64,000 nucleotides of DNA from Lacibacter sp. H375 (GTDB lineage: Bacteria; Bacteroidota; Bacteroidia; Chitinophagales; Chitinophagaceae): positions 4,712,001-4,776,000 of the forward strand of contig NZ_JBBKTT010000001.1 of assembly GCF_037892425.1 (NCBI RefSeq), read 5' to 3'. Each line of letters begins with the position of its first letter. Position 1 is the first letter of the stretch. Under the pieces are notes generated by a model. That model did no database searches and was not told the origin of the DNA. It worked only from the letters and a program-made list of their open reading frames with translations. This document shows positions 38,001 through 46,253 of this stretch, one piece after another. Position numbers and translations under genes: made by a program.

Positions 38001-38190
38001 AATCTTTGAACCGTTTTACCGGCTCAAAGAAACAAGTTTAAAACCTGGCAGCGGTATTGGTTTGGCTTTATCCCGCTCGCTTGCCGAATTACAGAACGGC
38101 GGGCTATTTTTTCAGGAACACGAGAAAGGCGAAAACAGCTTTGTTTTGCGTCTTCCCATAAACGGAAACGAGATAAACCCGGGCTCATGA
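35026..38190 (+). CDS. PUL sensor histidine kinase (HTCS-like, without receiver and AraC parts)
   Basis: The protein has 1054 aa. A signal peptide (~1-22) leads to two seven-bladed reporter propellers (NGLSNNTVFSCVQDQQGFVW, GNLWIGTEDAGLNKLN, GTLWIGTEGAGLCKFN and others, ~25-670), a Y_Y_Y domain (~690-770), one membrane helix (~778-797), HisKA with H833 (IAHEIRTPLTLI) and an HATPase with LNNLFYNALSYG and GSGIGLALS. This is the architecture of hybrid two-component PUL sensors, but the chain stops after the HATPase. The receiver and AraC domain are encoded separately 56 nt downstream. It probably senses a breakdown product of the PUL glycan in the periplasm. Confidence 0.93.
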   Translation: MKKNIALIVLLQMLVVYSATCQPYYFRNYQVENGLSNNTVFSCVQDQQGFVWMGSKDGLNRFDGYIFKVFRNIPGDSMSIGDNFIRSLYIDAKNNLYAGTRIGLYKYNALLENFTLVYKTTQEIRDIEKDHEGNLWIISGQTLIRFHETSKAAQVYKPDGYFAATSVCLDSARTIWVSTSTGMLQQYNHKKNRFTGFNLFTPSQSSSSKWIEKIQATAFNSILIGTSNYGVKQFHLSDYSTKDLITYNPDKTEIFARDFVQHTASEIWMATESGIFIYNTNTGKYSNLKKQYNNPYSISDNAVYSLTTDEEGGIWAGTYFGGINYYPKQYTLFEKYFPDYSSTSISGNAVREICEDKFGNLWIGTEDAGLNKLNKATGLFTQYKPTGNRTGISYPNIHGLLARDEQLWVGTFEHGLNIMNIRTGNVIKQYPETNSPGVLKSNFIVTLLQTKKGNTFAGTRQGIYLFDEKMNSFRNSTAVPENSFVHSLLEDKASVLWIGTMGNGLFFYDQQTDKTGNFIHHADKKKSIPNNSVTTMFEDSDGTLWIGTEGAGLCKFNRADSSFDPYPSKEGLPANTVYKILEDGRKNLWITTSKGLVCFNLLSNKQTVYTTANGLLSDQFNYNSGYKDASGRMYFGCVKGLISFNPDAFIANTFLPPLFITAINVNNKELPVGGESALHQSILQTNRITLSHQQSSFSIDFAALSFTAPEMSEYQYLMEGLDQNWTYLKTNRKVYFTNLAAGTYVFRVKASNSSGIWNEQETRLIINITPPWWASTAAYISYTLLIVLLAVYIFRNYHERIAEKNRRKIESLEHEKEKEIYQSKIDFFTNIAHEIRTPLTLIKAPLEKVVEKAGDSHEFGTHLKIMETNTERLIELTNQLLDFRRIETNHYQLNFVRVSINELLLERFTSFKPIAEQKKIKLSLQMPDSPVYAVVDTDSIHKILNNLFYNALSYGKRKATVKLSQTEENNRSYFSIEFSNDGHLVPDDMREKIFEPFYRLKETSLKPGSGIGLALSRSLAELQNGGLFFQEHEKGENSFVLRLPINGNEINPGS

Positions 38191-38246
38191 AACTTCATGT
38201 GTATGCAAAGAATAACGAACCGAAATAAATAAGTTTATATTGAATC

Positions 38247-39014
38247 ATGACAAAGACAACTATTTTACTGGTAGATGATAATGATGACATTCTTGAATTT
38301 CTTCGTGCTGATCTCGGAGAAAGCTACCATATTCTTCAGGCGCACAATGGACAGGAGGCACTTGATATTCTGTCAACAGAAAGCGTGCAATTAGTTGTGA
38401 GTGATGTGATGATGCCTGTAATGGATGGTTTTGAACTATGCCGGCAAATCAAATCCAACTTTGAGAGCAGCCATATTGCCGTGATTTTATTGACCGCTAA
38501 AAACACTTTACAATCAAAAATTGAAGGACTTGAGCTGGGAGCTGATGCCTATATTGATAAACCTTTTTCACCCAAACACCTACAGGTACAAATTTCGAAC
38601 CTGCTGGTGAATAAAAATAAGATTAAAGAATACTTTTCAAAATCGCCGCTGGTGCATATGCATTCGCTTGCTTACACAAAAGCTGATGAACAATTTTTGG
38701 AAGAATTAAATAACGCCATTACGCTTCACATGAACGACAGCAAGCTGGACGTGGAGCATTTAGCCGGCTATATGAATATGAGTCGCCCCACACTCTATCG
38801 GAAAATCAAGGCCGTTTCTGATTTAACACCGAATGAATTAATTAATCTTGCCCGATTGAAACGTGCTGCAAAATTATTTGCCGAAGGAAACACCCGGATA
38901 AATGAAATAGCCGAGCTGGTTGGTTACACATCGCCTTTGCATTTTACACGAAATTTTCAAAAGCAATTTGGCATGTTGCCTTCCGATTATCTGAGAGCGA
39001 AACAGGGAGACTAA
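38247..39014 (+). CDS. Response regulator with receiver and AraC-type DNA-binding domain
   Basis: The protein has 255 aa. The receiver (~1-120) has D10-D11, phospho-acceptor D53 (LVVSDVMMPVMDGFELC), T-A-K and a YIDKPFSPKHL lysine. The AraC/HTH_18 domain (~150-250) ends in the AraC signature (INEIAELVGYTSPLHFTRNFQKQFGMLPSDYL). These are exactly the two domains missing from the upstream kinase, so the pair is a split version of a hybrid two-component regulator. It is expected to activate the divergent susC operon. The ATG is 56 nt after the kinase stop. Confidence 0.93.
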   Translation: MTKTTILLVDDNDDILEFLRADLGESYHILQAHNGQEALDILSTESVQLVVSDVMMPVMDGFELCRQIKSNFESSHIAVILLTAKNTLQSKIEGLELGADAYIDKPFSPKHLQVQISNLLVNKNKIKEYFSKSPLVHMHSLAYTKADEQFLEELNNAITLHMNDSKLDVEHLAGYMNMSRPTLYRKIKAVSDLTPNELINLARLKRAAKLFAEGNTRINEIAELVGYTSPLHFTRNFQKQFGMLPSDYLRAKQGD

Positions 39015-39059
39015 ACCCTATCAAATTGAAATGACGTATCATTCCTGTTAGCTACCCCG

Positions 39060-39830
39060 TCATCTTTCATTCCTGTTTACATCCAGCTCATTTATTTGTT
39101 CCTTATACTCATAGGGCAGTAACATATTTTTAAGCATCCAGTCCATATTCATCAACCTGCTGATCTTATACAACGGTACTACAGGTGAAAGCAGAGAAAA
39201 TTCCCGGAACTGCAACAACTCCTTTACTCTATTCGGCACCATTAACTTTTGTGCTTCTATCAACACTTTAAACCGCATAGAACCAAGGTGCATTTTATAT
39301 TGCTTAAAAAGATCAGCTGTGTATTCACTCTTCTTTAGATCGGCTATTATATGGGCTTTACGAACTGGTTGCCATTCAATATAAGTTGGTGGCAGTTCTT
39401 TCAAACCCATTCTTGTACCCACACGGAAGAATACATTGTATACTTCTTCTTTTTCTTCATCACTTAATTTTTCTTCGAGAAGTTCAAACGATGCAATGGA
39501 ATAATGGATCAACATAAACAGCACATCACGATACGCCCAGTCGGGTATTTTATAACCACGGCTTTGCTCTACTGCTGCATGAATATGGTGCATCGTATCG
39601 ATTGCCTTATTTGCATCGTCCATTGATGAAAAAACGATCTTTCTTGCATAGGAAACCGTTGAGAAAAGCCTACCCAATGGATCGGAAGGTAATTTGCCGG
39701 TGTAGTACAGCCAGTCTACAGCTTTATTTAGCGCAAACTCAGCCGAAGCACCTGCGAAAATGAACAGCACCGTATCGCTCTTGCCCCAGATCTTGCGCAC
39801 AACTGAGTTATTATCAACAAACATTTTCAT
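39060..39830 (-). CDS. Oxygenase MpaB-family / DUF2236 protein
   Basis: The protein has 256 aa and is all helical. It shows the family motifs FAGASAEFALNKAVDW, DPLGRLFSTVSYARKIVFSS, the conserved His motif MHHIHAAVEQ and DVLFMLIHYSIASFELLE. In characterised relatives (rubber oxygenase Lcp, MpaB) such histidines lie at a heme, with monooxygenase or dioxygenase activity. The substrate here is unknown. It is a single gene with no operon partner, convergent with the PUL response regulator. Confidence 0.8.
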   Translation of the reverse strand: MKMFVDNNSVVRKIWGKSDTVLFIFAGASAEFALNKAVDWLYYTGKLPSDPLGRLFSTVSYARKIVFSSMDDANKAIDTMHHIHAAVEQSRGYKIPDWAYRDVLFMLIHYSIASFELLEEKLSDEEKEEVYNVFFRVGTRMGLKELPPTYIEWQPVRKAHIIADLKKSEYTADLFKQYKMHLGSMRFKVLIEAQKLMVPNRVKELLQFREFSLLSPVVPLYKISRLMNMDWMLKNMLLPYEYKEQINELDVNRNER

Positions 39831-40022
39831 ACACTTTGATTTCTATTTAGTTAACTATCAATGCTTACTGCTCACTCTTTTCAGTCAATAATATACTGTT
39901 CAATTAAACAGCATTCCCCCTACTCTGCAAACAAAAAATAATTCTTCAAGATCATTTGTTCAGTTCACAAATATACATTTACTTTGTATTTCAAAGTGCT
40001 TTTTAAAATTAAACTTTTCTGT

Positions 40023-40316
40023 ATGACCTACAAACTAAATATTGGAAATATCATCAGCTGGATCTTTGGCGTAATTGTTTTTGCAATCGGGATTGTGAAT
40101 ACATTTTGGGGAAACGATACTGCTTTCGGAATTTTTATTCTACTTATCTCCCTCGTTTATTTTTTACCCGTTAATGAACTTCTCAAGAAGCTTACTGGTT
40201 ACACTATTCCGAAAATGGGACTAATAAAAACAGGTCTTGCATTTTTTGTTATCTGGGCATCTTTAGGCGTGGGCGAATTGTTCGATAAGATTGAAATGAT
40301 GATGAAATCTCTTTAA
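40023..40316 (+). CDS. Small membrane protein (97 aa), first of a tandem pair
   Basis: The start at 40023 (MTYKLNIGNIISWIFG) removes a Lys/Phe-rich extension of the longer frame from 39984. Three hydrophobic segments lie at ~8-26, ~30-47 and ~66-85, with a VNELLKKLTGYTIPK loop between the second and third. The next gene (10 nt on) is a diverged copy with the same layout. I do not recognise a named family. Probably inner membrane. Confidence 0.7.
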   Translation: MTYKLNIGNIISWIFGVIVFAIGIVNTFWGNDTAFGIFILLISLVYFLPVNELLKKLTGYTIPKMGLIKTGLAFFVIWASLGVGELFDKIEMMMKSL

Positions 40317-40326
40317 TTAAACCATT

Positions 40327-40608
40327 ATGATGCAAATAAAACTTTCAACACAGTACATTACAAGTTGGATATTAGGTCTGCTCGTTTTTACAATAGGACT
40401 ACTAAATCTTATACTGATACATCCTGTTCCGGGAATTGTAGGCTTGGTTTTGTCGTTGCTTTTTGTCCCTCCGGTAAATGATTTTTTGAAGAACAAATTG
40501 GGTTTCACCATTCCATTTGCAGTAAAAATTGTTCTGGCTCTTTTTATTTTCTGGTTCACCCTTGGCATTAGTGATCTTGGGGATGTGATTGATGGATGGC
40601 TCCGGTAA
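40327..40608 (+). CDS. Small membrane protein (93 aa), second of a tandem pair
   Basis: The protein has the same three-segment layout as its neighbour and the matching motifs ISW/TSWI-G, VND/NELLKK-L-GFTIP and a C-terminal LGxxxLGD/GELFD helix. It therefore arose by tandem duplication. It starts 10 nt after the first copy, so the two are co-transcribed. The function is unknown. Confidence 0.7.
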   Translation: MMQIKLSTQYITSWILGLLVFTIGLLNLILIHPVPGIVGLVLSLLFVPPVNDFLKNKLGFTIPFAVKIVLALFIFWFTLGISDLGDVIDGWLR

Positions 40609-40641
40609 AAAATATTACAGCCGACTTGGTAAATACCTGCT

Positions 40642-41394
40642 TTACCTCTTCAACAACATTAATACGGAACCTGCCAACGTTAGCAGCAGCACCATCTTGC
40701 GATAATGCATATCCCTTATTCTCTCTGTTAAGCGGATACCAAGGAAAAAACCAAGCACCAATGCGGGCAGTAATACAAGATCGGTTTGCAGTGTTTGTAC
40801 ATTTATGTTCTTCCAATAAAACACCTGGAATGGAAGTTTAAATAAATTCATCACTAAAAATATCCATGCAGCTGTACCAATAAAATCATTCTTTGGTAAA
40901 CGCATAGCAAGAAAGTAGAGATTAGCAAACGCACCAGCAAGATTGCCGATCATGGTGGTAAAGCCTGCAGCTAATCCTGTTCCGGTAGCAAATAATGGAT
41001 GCTGTGGTACCGCTGTTGATTTGCGAAATTCCATCCTTAACACAATGGCAATGGTAATAACGATGATAACCGCCATTACTTTTCGAAATACGATCTCATC
41101 CATATCCTTTCCTAAAAACACACCCAGCAAAATACCAATGATCATCCATGGAATCAACTTCCAAAAATGTTTCCATTGTGCATGTCGGTTGTAATACGAC
41201 ACCGCCCCAATATCTGCAAAGCATAAAAGGGGCAAAACGATACCGGTTGATGATTTCCCTCCAAAAACAAGGGCCATGATTGTAACTGCTAACATATCAA
41301 CACCTTTCAACCCGCCTTTAGCTAACCCAATAGCAAAAGCAGCCAATAGAATAAATGCCCAGTATGAAAGTGAATACAATGAGAGTATATCCAT
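40642..41394 (-). CDS. TauE/SafE-family sulfite/anion exporter-like permease
   Basis: The protein has 250 aa from the ATG at 41394 (MDILSLYSLSYWAFILLAAF); the longer frame to 41511 adds a non-hydrophobic stretch that overlaps no conserved part. About eight membrane helices form two repeats, with the family motifs GLAKGGLKGVDMLAV near the N-terminus and GFTTMIGNLAGAFANLYFLAM in the middle. Members move sulfite, sulfonates or other organic anions, and the cargo is unknown. It is divergent from the PhoX-like gene at 41559. Confidence 0.85.
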   Translation of the reverse strand: MDILSLYSLSYWAFILLAAFAIGLAKGGLKGVDMLAVTIMALVFGGKSSTGIVLPLLCFADIGAVSYYNRHAQWKHFWKLIPWMIIGILLGVFLGKDMDEIVFRKVMAVIIVITIAIVLRMEFRKSTAVPQHPLFATGTGLAAGFTTMIGNLAGAFANLYFLAMRLPKNDFIGTAAWIFLVMNLFKLPFQVFYWKNINVQTLQTDLVLLPALVLGFFLGIRLTERIRDMHYRKMVLLLTLAGSVLMLLKR

Positions 41395-41558
41395 GAACTG
41401 TAAAGAAAAAGAAAAAACATCTATTGATGGCTTTTTAGTTGCACTAAAGCAAGATAAAAATGACAGTTCACATAACAATTTGCTAACGTCTTCTTCATGT
41501 AGCAATAACAATTTGGAAACACTGCACCTTCATATTTGCGGCAACAAAACTTACCATT

Positions 41559-43031
41559 ATGCTTCGTTCATTATCACTGGCATCTGTTGCTGTTGCGGGC
41601 CTGTTGCTTACAGCCTGCGACAAAAGCGAGAACAAAAAATTTTACAACAACGACATTGAATTCGCCAACAAATCAGTAAACCCAGCACTTGCATTTACAA
41701 TGCCGGGGTTTAACAATGTGGGCATTTATACACTTATCAGCAGTGACGATGTGTTACCGAACTCTCCCGGATTTATTTATGGAGCACAGCCCGATGGTGC
41801 AGGATTATTAAAAGATCCTAACAGTGATGGTTATGTGCTCATCACTAATCATGAGATCATCAGATCTGTATCAAGAGTTTTTCTCGACAAAACATTAAAG
41901 CCTACAAAAGGTGAATACATTGTTGATGCAATTGGTGGTGTATGGCGTTTATGCTCTGCAACAATGGCCACACCGCAGGAACATGGTTTTGGGCCTTTGT
42001 TTTTAACTGCAGGTGAAAGCGGACAGGAAAGTATGGTACATGGTATACATCCAGGAAGTCTTGTTGGTGACAAAGCACGTACTGATCGTGTATTACCTGC
42101 ACTTGGCAAAGCAAGTATGGAAAATGCGGTACCACTTACCAAGATTGCCTATCCCGGCAAAACAGTGATCATGATTGGTGAAGATCAAAGTTATAGCAGC
42201 AGCCATCTTAGTGCAGGTCAGTTAGCAATGTACATGAGTAACACCGTAGGTGATTTAAATAATGGCAGCTTCTTCGCATTGAAACGTAAAGATGGAAACC
42301 AGGTTGAGCTTGATATGACTGTTGGCAATTCATATGACGTAGAATTTGTTGAAATACCAAATGCAAAAAACATCAGCGGTGCACAAATTAATACACAGGC
42401 AAATGCTTTAGGTGCCATCCGTTTTTCAAGGGTTGAAGATGTTGATTATGGCAAAGGCAATCCATCAAATAACCGTGATATCTATTTTGTAGCAACAGGG
42501 CAATCTCCTGATGGTGAAACAAATCAACCGGGTTATACCATGTGGGGACGTTTGTACAAATTAACTATGCAAGCCGGCGATCCTACAAAAGGTAAACTGG
42601 AAGTATTGGTTGATGGCGATCTCACTCCGGGCACAGGCATTATTAATCCAGATAACGTATGCGCTACAGAAAACTATGTTTACATTCAGGAAGATGGTGA
42701 TTCTTATTACCCCGGCGCTAAACATGATTCCTATGTTTGGCAGTACGATATCAAAACCAAGCAAAACAAAGCGTTCCTGAACATGAAGCATAACAGAACA
42801 GATGCAGCATGGAACAGCAAATACAATACTGTCAACAATAATCGCTTTGGTAGCTGGGAATGGGGTGCAATGTGGGATATCTCTGATATCATTGGTGTAC
42901 CTGGAACATTCCTTGCAAACATTCATCCGCACACATGGCAGGAAAATAAATTTTTTAACCCGGATGGAAGTGGATTGAACTTAAACCGTGAAGGCGGACA
43001 AACAATTATTCTCCGCAACGTACCAAGATAA
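41559..43031 (+). CDS. PhoX-like (DUF839) lipoprotein
   Basis: The protein has 490 aa with a lipoprotein signal (VAGLLLTAC, C20). It shows DUF839/PhoX propeller landmarks: YVLITNHE (residues near 97), FSRVEDVDYG, INPDNVCATENYVYIQEDG and FLANIHPHTW close to the C-terminus. PhoX enzymes are Ca/Fe-dependent alkaline phosphatases, and the Asn-His-Glu and Glu-Asp positions fit metal ligation. Activity in this branch is unproven. It has its own terminator and lies directly upstream of a di-heme peroxidase gene. Confidence 0.82.
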   Translation: MLRSLSLASVAVAGLLLTACDKSENKKFYNNDIEFANKSVNPALAFTMPGFNNVGIYTLISSDDVLPNSPGFIYGAQPDGAGLLKDPNSDGYVLITNHEIIRSVSRVFLDKTLKPTKGEYIVDAIGGVWRLCSATMATPQEHGFGPLFLTAGESGQESMVHGIHPGSLVGDKARTDRVLPALGKASMENAVPLTKIAYPGKTVIMIGEDQSYSSSHLSAGQLAMYMSNTVGDLNNGSFFALKRKDGNQVELDMTVGNSYDVEFVEIPNAKNISGAQINTQANALGAIRFSRVEDVDYGKGNPSNNRDIYFVATGQSPDGETNQPGYTMWGRLYKLTMQAGDPTKGKLEVLVDGDLTPGTGIINPDNVCATENYVYIQEDGDSYYPGAKHDSYVWQYDIKTKQNKAFLNMKHNRTDAAWNSKYNTVNNNRFGSWEWGAMWDISDIIGVPGTFLANIHPHTWQENKFFNPDGSGLNLNREGGQTIILRNVPR

Positions 43032-43050
43032 TTACACCAGGGGAAACATC

Positions 43051-43083
43051 GGGAACTTCTGTTTATTCAGGAGTTCCCTTTCT
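43051..43083 (+). terminator. Rho-independent terminator after the PhoX-like gene
   Basis: GGGAACTTCTG (43051-43061), loop TTTATT and CAGGAGTTCCC (43068-43078), with one G-U pair, are followed by a T-rich tract. Confidence 0.75.
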
Positions 43084-43106
43084 TATTTTGACTAAGGTTT
43101 CAAAAA

Positions 43107-44915
43107 ATGAAAACGAATTCATTAGGATTTACACTTTTTATTGCAGGCTTCTTTACAACGTTCCAATTCTGTAACAAATCTGCTCCTATTATAAATGTTG
43201 TAAAAGATGATGTTGTAAAAGAAATTGAACTACTGCAACTGTTCATTAAGGACAGTTTGCAACCAGTTGCTGCAAACAGCAACAATAGTTCATTGCTACA
43301 GGCTCAATTTTCCAAAGCAAGAAATACTTACAAACAAGTTGAATGGGCCGTAGAATATTTTATGCCTACAACTGCAAGATTTGTAAACGGGCCAGCATTA
43401 GATGAATTGGAAATTGAAGAGAATACTGCTTTCGAGCCGGAAGGCTTCCAGGTGATAGAAGAATTGATCTGTCCTTCCTTCCATACAAGTAACCGTGCCG
43501 AACTTGTACGCCAATGCAAAATTTTGCAAAGTACTTGTGAACGTATGAAAAAGCATTTCAGCGCCATCAACTTTACAGAAGCACAGGTGATGGATGCATT
43601 ACGTTTAGAAATTCATCGAATTACAGCTTTAGGTATTACAGGTTTTGATAACCCGATTGCTTTGAATGGAATTGAAGAAGCAGTTTGGAGTCTAAAATCT
43701 GTCGATCATTATTTCAAACTCTTTCAAAGAATAGTCGTACATAATAATGAAAAAGTAACTACTACCCTAAGAATACAACTAAACGATGCAATTGATTTTT
43801 GCCAACAACAAAATAATTTCGAAACATTTAACCGTGCCGTGTTCATCACGAAACATCTAAATCCTATCAGCATTTCATTATATAACTTTCAGATAGAAGC
43901 AAAAATCCCTTTCATTAATGATGGGCGACATTTCCGAAGTAACGCACCTACCCTGTTTGCAACCAACGGTTTTGATGTAAATACATTTATTCCTTCCCCA
44001 GAATATAAAAGCAACAGCGATAAAGTAAAATTAGGAGAGCGATTGTTTTATGATCCTGTTCTTTCGATCAATAATAAACGTAATTGTGGAAGCTGCCATT
44101 CGCCTGAAAAAGGTTTTACGGATGGGCTTGTTACAAGCGTATCGCTCAATGGAGGTTTTATTAAACGAAATGCCGCATCACTCAACTATGCTTCTTTACA
44201 ACATGGTCAGTTTTGGGATATGCGCAGGCCCGATCTTGAATCGCAAACGGCTGATGTAATTTCGAATAAAGATGAAATGCATGGTTCACTAAAAGATGCA
44301 GCTTTAAAATTGCAGCAGCAACTAACGTATAAGGAATTATTTACAAAAGCATTCAAGTCAACTGATTCAATTAAAGCATGGCAAATACAGAATGCATTGG
44401 CCAGCTATATCCGTTCACTGGCAGTTTTCAATTCACGTTTCGACCTCTATATGAATGGAGATGCAAGTCAGTTGAATAAAGATGAGATCAGTGGTATGAA
44501 TCTTTTTTTAGGTAAAGCAAAATGCGGCACCTGTCATTTTCTCCCATTGTTTAATGGAACCGTTCCACCTTCATTCACAAAAACAGAAAGCGAAGTACTG
44601 GGTACACCATCACAGGCATCGGGTAAAATAATCGATTCAGACAAAGGACGTTTTAATCAGCATCAAATGCCGCAACTATTCCGTTCATTTAAAACCGCAA
44701 CGGTTCGTAACATTTCACTTACTGCACCTTACATGCACAATGGCGTTTATAGTACGTTAGAAGAAGTTGTTGAATTTTATAATAAAGGAGGTGGCGCAGG
44801 AATGGGACTCGAGGTTAACAATCAAACTCTGCCCGCAGACCCATTAAATTTAAGCAGGCAGGAAAAAACACAACTAATCGCTTTCATGCAATCGCTTACA
44901 GATATGAAGAAGTAA
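43107..44915 (+). CDS. Di-heme cytochrome c peroxidase / MauG-like protein with helical N-terminal domain
   Basis: The protein has 602 aa. After a signal or lipoprotein peptide (~1-22) comes a ~250-residue helical domain (ARNTYKQVEWAVEYF, FQVIEELICPSF), which is not part of classical cytochrome c peroxidases but recurs in Bacteroidota MauG-like proteins. The peroxidase part (~290-600) has two c-type hemes, C327-GS-C330-H331 and C473-GT-C476-H477, a LGERLFYDPVLS start and the late TVRNISLTAPYMHNG motif. It would reduce H2O2 or oxidise a protein partner in the periplasm. It follows the PhoX-like gene but has an independent terminator between. Confidence 0.88.
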   Translation: MKTNSLGFTLFIAGFFTTFQFCNKSAPIINVVKDDVVKEIELLQLFIKDSLQPVAANSNNSSLLQAQFSKARNTYKQVEWAVEYFMPTTARFVNGPALDELEIEENTAFEPEGFQVIEELICPSFHTSNRAELVRQCKILQSTCERMKKHFSAINFTEAQVMDALRLEIHRITALGITGFDNPIALNGIEEAVWSLKSVDHYFKLFQRIVVHNNEKVTTTLRIQLNDAIDFCQQQNNFETFNRAVFITKHLNPISISLYNFQIEAKIPFINDGRHFRSNAPTLFATNGFDVNTFIPSPEYKSNSDKVKLGERLFYDPVLSINNKRNCGSCHSPEKGFTDGLVTSVSLNGGFIKRNAASLNYASLQHGQFWDMRRPDLESQTADVISNKDEMHGSLKDAALKLQQQLTYKELFTKAFKSTDSIKAWQIQNALASYIRSLAVFNSRFDLYMNGDASQLNKDEISGMNLFLGKAKCGTCHFLPLFNGTVPPSFTKTESEVLGTPSQASGKIIDSDKGRFNQHQMPQLFRSFKTATVRNISLTAPYMHNGVYSTLEEVVEFYNKGGGAGMGLEVNNQTLPADPLNLSRQEKTQLIAFMQSLTDMKK

Positions 44916-44940
44916 AATATTTCCTTCAGCAGAGAAGTGA

Positions 44941-45111
44941 TCACTTTATTTCTTCATCTATCCTCACATCACCCTCTTCCTCTTTCGACTTGTGAAAATC
45001 TTCATTCACCTGGTGCTCAAATTCTTCTTCATCTTTCATATTCCTGCGAATCAGGAAAACAACTAATGCGATCAATAAAAGTCCTACTCCTATAATAATG
45101 GGCCAATTCAT
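44941..45111 (-). CDS. Small single-pass membrane protein (56 aa)
   Basis: This short gene has an ATG at 45111 and stop TGA at 44941-44943. The N-terminal segment MNWPIIIGVGLLLIALVVFL spans the membrane and is followed by RR and a very acidic tail (KDEEEFEHQ, KSKEEEGDVRIDEEIK). The pattern of a membrane anchor with a charged cytoplasmic tail is common in small Bacteroidota proteins. It is convergent with the peroxidase gene, 25 nt from its stop. Function is unknown. Codon use and protein-like composition argue that it is real. Confidence 0.7.
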   Translation of the reverse strand: MNWPIIIGVGLLLIALVVFLIRRNMKDEEEFEHQVNEDFHKSKEEEGDVRIDEEIK

Positions 45112-45546
45112 AAAAATGGTTTATTTAAAGTTGAGAACTTTTTTGCAGGTTTTTATGAATTTTGTATTAAGTTTTGGCCAACCCTGAAATTAAACTTATT
45201 ACCCCTAAACAGCCAGGTTCGTATGCCCGGCTCCGTAAATGTGTGAATGATATAAGCTTTAATTGCAAGCTTATAACGGTACCAAATCAGAATTTAGCCA
45301 TCTTTACTACTCCGTATGGCTTGGCATAATTTGTGTCAACAATCATTTACGGGTTCTCCTGATCATCGTCCTTTGAAAAAGCCACACCTATCCTCTTCCT
45401 ACAAAAACAAAACTGTCCTCTTGCAAATGTTTGCATGGGATGGCGAACAAACGCTCTTGCCATAACATCGTAAACAAAATTGTTCAATTTGCATTAACCT
45501 GCAAAGGGAGAAGTCAGCTTTTCCCACCACTAACATTCTTAGACAC
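45112..45546. other. 435-bp gene-free region upstream of the Mla-type operon
   Basis: It contains motif site A (45242-45277), ~270 nt from the first ATG of the plus-strand operon. The long leader downstream shows no ORF I can support. A TAATTTG-like sequence near 45331 may be an additional housekeeping promoter. Confidence 0.5.
45242..45277 (+). promoter_or_regulatory. Bipartite motif site A
   Basis: TGTGAAT-GA-TATAA, 16 nt, TATAAC. It points toward the 233-aa gene and Mla-type operon. See the findings for the eleven-site comparison. Confidence 0.7.
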
Positions 45547-46248
45547 ATGAAACGCATTTCAAGAGACAAAATCTCTACTCTTTTACAGGTACTACTGGTT
45601 ATTTTTCTTTTTGGCTACACTGCAGTTAAAGGAAATCCCGAATCAAAAGAAAACACGATTGCTCATTCTGCCTCAACTTTTAACGGAGATGTGGAATTAA
45701 ATGCCCAAATGATCGATTTGTGGGAACAACATGTTGCCTGGAACAGGAACGTGATGTTGTGCATTGTGGACGAATTACCGGGAACAACAGAAGCAATTGA
45801 AAGATTACAGCAAAACAAAATTGAAATAGGCAATGCCATTAAACCGTATTATGGAGATGTGGCCGGTGATAAATTAGCAGAACTATTGCAAGAACATGTA
45901 GCGATTTCTGTTGAAGTAATGAAATTTGCCAAAGAGGGAATGACAACTGAACTTCAGGAAGCAAATGATCGCTGGTATGTAAATGCTGATGCTATTGCTT
46001 CATTTCTTGCCAACATTAACAGCTACTGGTCAACAGACAAAATACAGTTGATCATTAAAGATCAGTTACGATTTACAACAACACAGGCTATTTGCCGGAT
46101 TAATAAAGACTATCCCGCCGATATTATTGCGTACGACAAAGCTCACGCAGAAGTTCTGCTGATGGCCGAAATTTTTGCCAACGGTATTGCCAAACAATTT
46201 CCTGAAAAAATGAATCCTGTTGCTGATGTATTGATGATCAATCAATAA
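45547..46248 (+). CDS. Conserved helical protein of unknown function with N-terminal membrane/signal segment
   Basis: The protein has 233 aa. A hydrophobic N-terminus (~13-28, LLQVLLVIFLFGYTAV) is followed by a helical bundle. I recognise motifs of a widespread uncharacterised family: LWEQHVAWNRNVMLCIVDELP, NKIEIGNAIKPYYGDVAGDKLAELLQEH, NDRWYVNADAIASFLANIN and YDKAHAEVLLMAEIFANGI. The function is not known. It ends 5 nt before the MlaE-like permease, so it is the first gene of that operon and may be a periplasmic accessory (inference). Motif site A lies upstream. Confidence 0.8.
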   Translation: MKRISRDKISTLLQVLLVIFLFGYTAVKGNPESKENTIAHSASTFNGDVELNAQMIDLWEQHVAWNRNVMLCIVDELPGTTEAIERLQQNKIEIGNAIKPYYGDVAGDKLAELLQEHVAISVEVMKFAKEGMTTELQEANDRWYVNADAIASFLANINSYWSTDKIQLIIKDQLRFTTTQAICRINKDYPADIIAYDKAHAEVLLMAEIFANGIAKQFPEKMNPVADVLMINQ

Positions 46249-46253
46249 ATAAT

